Position numbers and translations under genes: made by a program. The notes under the pieces were generated by a model. It searched no databases. It was not told the origin of the DNA and saw only the letters and a list, made by a program, of their open reading frames with translations. Shown here one piece after another: positions 61,631 through 64,000 of a stretch of DNA of 64,000 nucleotides. How positions within the stretch are numbered: position 1 is the first letter of the stretch; each line of letters starts with the position of its first letter. Source of the stretch: JBKHYJ01 sp046565505 (GTDB lineage: Bacteria > Acidobacteriota > Blastocatellia > UBA7656). The stretch is from contig JBKHYJ010000022.1 of NCBI GenBank assembly GCA_046565505.1, positions 124,001 to 188,000 on the forward strand, given 5' to 3'.

Positions 61631-61940
61631 ACAATCTCCTTTCATCCCTCAAAGGGGAGGTCGTTTGAAGAGTCCTCTTAATGGGTTTTGTTAGCTTCTA
61701 CCTTATGTAGTCGGAAAAATCTTACGCGGCCCGGTCGAGAGGCAGGTCTCAGCCTTGCTATTCACAAGTAAGATTACAAAGCCGTCGCGGTCTCGAAGAT
61801 ACTACTTCTACTGCTAGAAAGCTCATCCGTCTTGGCCTGAACGGAGTTACGATTGGCTGTAAAAATGATGAAAAGCTGAAATTAAACCTGAGGTCTATCT
61901 GCTAAGCTTCTACTTGACTGACTAACAAAATGCAGTGTGA

Positions 61941-61969
61941 TAAATACCACGACCCCAGATTGCTGTCAA
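61941..61969 (-). promoter_or_regulatory. Possible promoter in the long gap upstream of the copper operon
   Basis: On the minus strand TTGACA (61969-61964) is followed after 17 bp by TATTTA (61946-61941), a perfect -35 with a poor -10. It would give a leader of about 300 nt for the multicopper oxidase gene. The gap 61631-62221 is A+T-rich compared with its neighbours and holds no gene that I can see. Confidence 0.35.
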
Positions 61970-62221
61970 GCAAAAATTAAAAACTTTTCATAAATAGCAA
62001 AGGTCAACGGGCGAGACACACTTCAAAGTCTGTGAACGCGGGCCTTAATAGAAAATGTGGATGTCCTTTGTTAAGAAACAAACATCACTGTGCGCGGCGC
62101 CCGGCTTTGTAACACCTTTTATGTAGGCCTCGGACTGCCGAGCGCATGACTCATTTTGAGCCATTACTGTATTCGCCATAACACCTGTAATTTATGGGTC
62201 GAGCCTGAACTGTATAGAAGA

Positions 62222-64000
62222 TTACTCCCCGATCAGGAGGCCGATGGGGAAGTGGCGGAATACTTCTGCCAGGTGTAACGTCCCTTCCGGGGCTATCGAT
62301 TGTCCGGTGAAGATTTGGCGCCATGAGGCGGGCGAATCCGCGGGCAGCTTGATGACGGTGTCTCGCCACACGTCATCTCCCAGGGGAAGCTCGTCTGCGG
62401 CTATAAGTGAGGTCAGGAGTCGCGGCGCGACCGCAATGGCCCATTGGTTATCCTTGCGCCTCGCGAACGCCACGACATGGCGGCCGTGGTTGCCCGACGC
62501 CGTTAAAGGGGCGTAGTCCCCGTGGTCGAACAGCTCTTTATGCCTTCTTCGCGCATCAAGCGCCCTGCGGATCGTGAACAGCTTGACCCTCCCGCTGTCT
62601 TTGTCTGAAAAAAGCTCCTCGATTAACGAAAGCAGTCCCGATTCTTCCTTCCGCTTTAACTCCGTCAGCAACCTTTCATGCTTTTCATAATCGACCGGGC
62701 GGCGGTTGTCGGGGTCGACCAGACTGAGGTCCCATAGTTCGCTGCCCTGGTAAAAGTCCGGCAGGCCGGGGCTGGCGATCTTTAGCAGCGTTTGGGAGAG
62801 CGAGCCGAACACCGCGTAATGAGCCACCACTTTTTGAAATTCCATGAAGTCTTTCAGGAACTGGTTTGAAGGCGCGGGCGCGAGAATCTTTTCAGTGAAT
62901 TCGACCAGCGCCTGTTCATACTCCAGGTTATTGTCGAGCCAGAAGGTGTGAGACTTCGCCTCGCGCGCCGACTTCAGCATGTAATCTTTTACCCTCTTGA
63001 TGAAGTCGGCCCGCCCTTCTTGCGCGTGAGTGAACGCGCCCGCCAGCGTTTGATAAAGGAAGTATTCGCGGTTGCGTCCGGGCACTTCCTGGTCGCCGAC
63101 AACCTTTTTGAGCGCGCCATTCTGCTCGCCCCATCTGGCGAGTCGCATCTCCCATTCGCCCGGCATCTCCGAGAGCACGTCTATTCTTACCCTCGTATCC
63201 TCGCCCCTCTTGGTGTCATGCGTGGCCGTGGCGTTCAGCGTGTGGGGGTGCCGCTCTCTCCTGCGCCCTGCGAACGAATGGAATTCGGCCGGCGAAACCC
63301 CGAAGCGGCCCGGGTCGCCGCCCACCTCGTTTAGTGACGTGAGCCTGTTGAATACATAGAACGTAGTGTCTTCCAGCCCCTTCGCCATTAGCGGGCTCGT
63401 GAATTGCTGAAACCTCATCGCGAAAGATAGCCACTCTCCCTTATGCTCCCCGGCGAGGTATTCGGGAAAATCCAGCAGCAGGACGGCCTCTAAGAAACCC
63501 AGCGCGCGGTCGAGCGCGGGATTCCTCTCCCTGGCCCTCTCGACGGCCGCGCGGATGTAAGCTCGGTCCTGCTCCGTGATCTCCGGGCCCGCGACGTAAG
63601 TCCTATACACCGGAAACTCCGCGGCCGTCTCCGCGATGGCGTCCATCAACAATTCCCACGGCAGGTCTATCGCGTCGCGAGCCGTCGTAGAGAGCGTCTT
63701 CAGGAGCGAAGTCAGGTTGTCGAGGTCGCCCGTCAGGTGCCTTTCGATGATCAGTTTTTTCTTCTCGTAGAGCAGGTCCCTGTACCCTGTTTCGTGGCCC
63801 GTGAATCGGGAGTATACCCCCTGGAACGCCTCTCCGCCGCGGCCATCGACGAAGAGGCCGTTGGCGTAATTCATGAAATCGTAGCCGGTCGTGCCTTCGA
63901 CGGGCCAGCCCGGGGGGAGGCGTTCGGATGACTCTAAAATCTTTTCGACGATTATGAACGCATCGCCCGCCTCCTCCCTCAGCCGCGCCAGGTAAGCCGC
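62222..64000 (-). CDS. treY: Malto-oligosyltrehalose synthase, N-terminus beyond the edge
   Basis: 592 residues are in the window; the frame is open to the right edge, so the start is missing. The visible part covers the C-terminal two thirds of a GH13 TreY: IIVEKILESSERLPPGWPVE (catalytic Glu region), GTTGYDFMNYANGLFVD, ATHDTKRGEDTRVRIDVLSE (the third catalytic Asp region), SPGLPDFYQGSELWDLSLVD and PDNRRPVDYEKHERLL. TreY turns the reducing end of maltodextrins into a trehalose unit, which TreZ then releases. treZ and treX would be expected beyond the edge. Confidence 0.92.
   Translation of the reverse strand, partial: AAYLARLREEAGDAFIIVEKILESSERLPPGWPVEGTTGYDFMNYANGLFVDGRGGEAFQGVYSRFTGHETGYRDLLYEKKKLIIERHLTGDLDNLTSLLKTLSTTARDAIDLPWELLMDAIAETAAEFPVYRTYVAGPEITEQDRAYIRAAVERARERNPALDRALGFLEAVLLLDFPEYLAGEHKGEWLSFAMRFQQFTSPLMAKGLEDTTFYVFNRLTSLNEVGGDPGRFGVSPAEFHSFAGRRRERHPHTLNATATHDTKRGEDTRVRIDVLSEMPGEWEMRLARWGEQNGALKKVVGDQEVPGRNREYFLYQTLAGAFTHAQEGRADFIKRVKDYMLKSAREAKSHTFWLDNNLEYEQALVEFTEKILAPAPSNQFLKDFMEFQKVVAHYAVFGSLSQTLLKIASPGLPDFYQGSELWDLSLVDPDNRRPVDYEKHERLLTELKRKEESGLLSLIEELFSDKDSGRVKLFTIRRALDARRRHKELFDHGDYAPLTASGNHGRHVVAFARRKDNQWAIAVAPRLLTSLIAADELPLGDDVWRDTVIKLPADSPASWRQIFTGQSIAPEGTLHLAEVFRHFPIGLLIGE

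Noticed and set aside
1..64000. CRISPR arrays, tRNA or rRNA genes.
   Set aside because: No regular spaced repeats, cloverleaf-like segments or rRNA signatures were noticed on either strand; this was by eye, not by program.

Overview
The window looks like a chromosomal piece of a GC-rich, diderm, mostly heterotrophic bacterium. The gene style suggests Acidobacteriota, probably class Blastocatellia: a Ser/Thr kinase with PD40/TolB-like repeats, S9 peptidases, secreted proteins of local type, and a TPR-like protein at the left edge that resembles a family I associate with that class. This placement is from memory of protein families, not from a search. There is no rRNA, tRNA or CRISPR array that I can see.

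Layout. 1-4.0 kb is an AT-richer accessory segment: an edge-truncated TPR-like gene, a small secreted protein, an IS1-like transposase behind a consensus promoter, a winged-helix protein, dinD behind a palindromic operator candidate, and a small basic protein. 4.2-8.0 kb holds signalling proteins (HD-GYP/GAF/GGDEF protein; GAF-PP2C phosphatase). 8.3-20 kb is mixed: FecR-domain protein, NYN nuclease, acyl-CoA ligase, a tetraheme UshA-like protein, PilT, hydrolases, SixA, an amidohydrolase, and a metal-binding/beta-barrel protein followed by a TlpA-type thioredoxin. 20-25 kb: APC permease and a KaiC-like/hybrid histidine kinase pair. 25-34 kb: CDGSH protein, AtuA pair, enoyl-CoA hydratase, PLP decarboxylase, D-aminoacylase and a split B12-dependent methylmalonyl-CoA mutase, i.e. 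acid catabolism. 34-46 kb: rhodanese, S9 peptidase, Ser/Thr kinase, purD, MFS, LysR. 46-56 kb is accessory: a TIR protein translationally coupled to a STAND NTPase that carries an M15 peptidase, a dead IS110, and an RNase H-like protein. 56-64 kb: a tandem pair of exported paralogues, SCO1 plus multicopper oxidase, and the 3' part of treY.

Two things stand out. First, three separate genes (11932-13485, 18124-19554, 34401-34757) each contain one in-frame UGA exactly where the family has a functional cysteine (LEPCG-U, CGN-U, CT-U). Each continues in frame into a conserved domain and has a hairpin with a G-containing loop 20-28 nt after the UGA. The simplest reading is that this organism inserts selenocysteine, and that automatic gene calling breaks all three genes. 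Second, the TIR / STAND-NTPase-TM-M15 peptidase pair looks like a two-gene conflict (defence) system in which a cytoplasmic sensor NTPase is joined through one membrane helix to a cell-wall peptidase.
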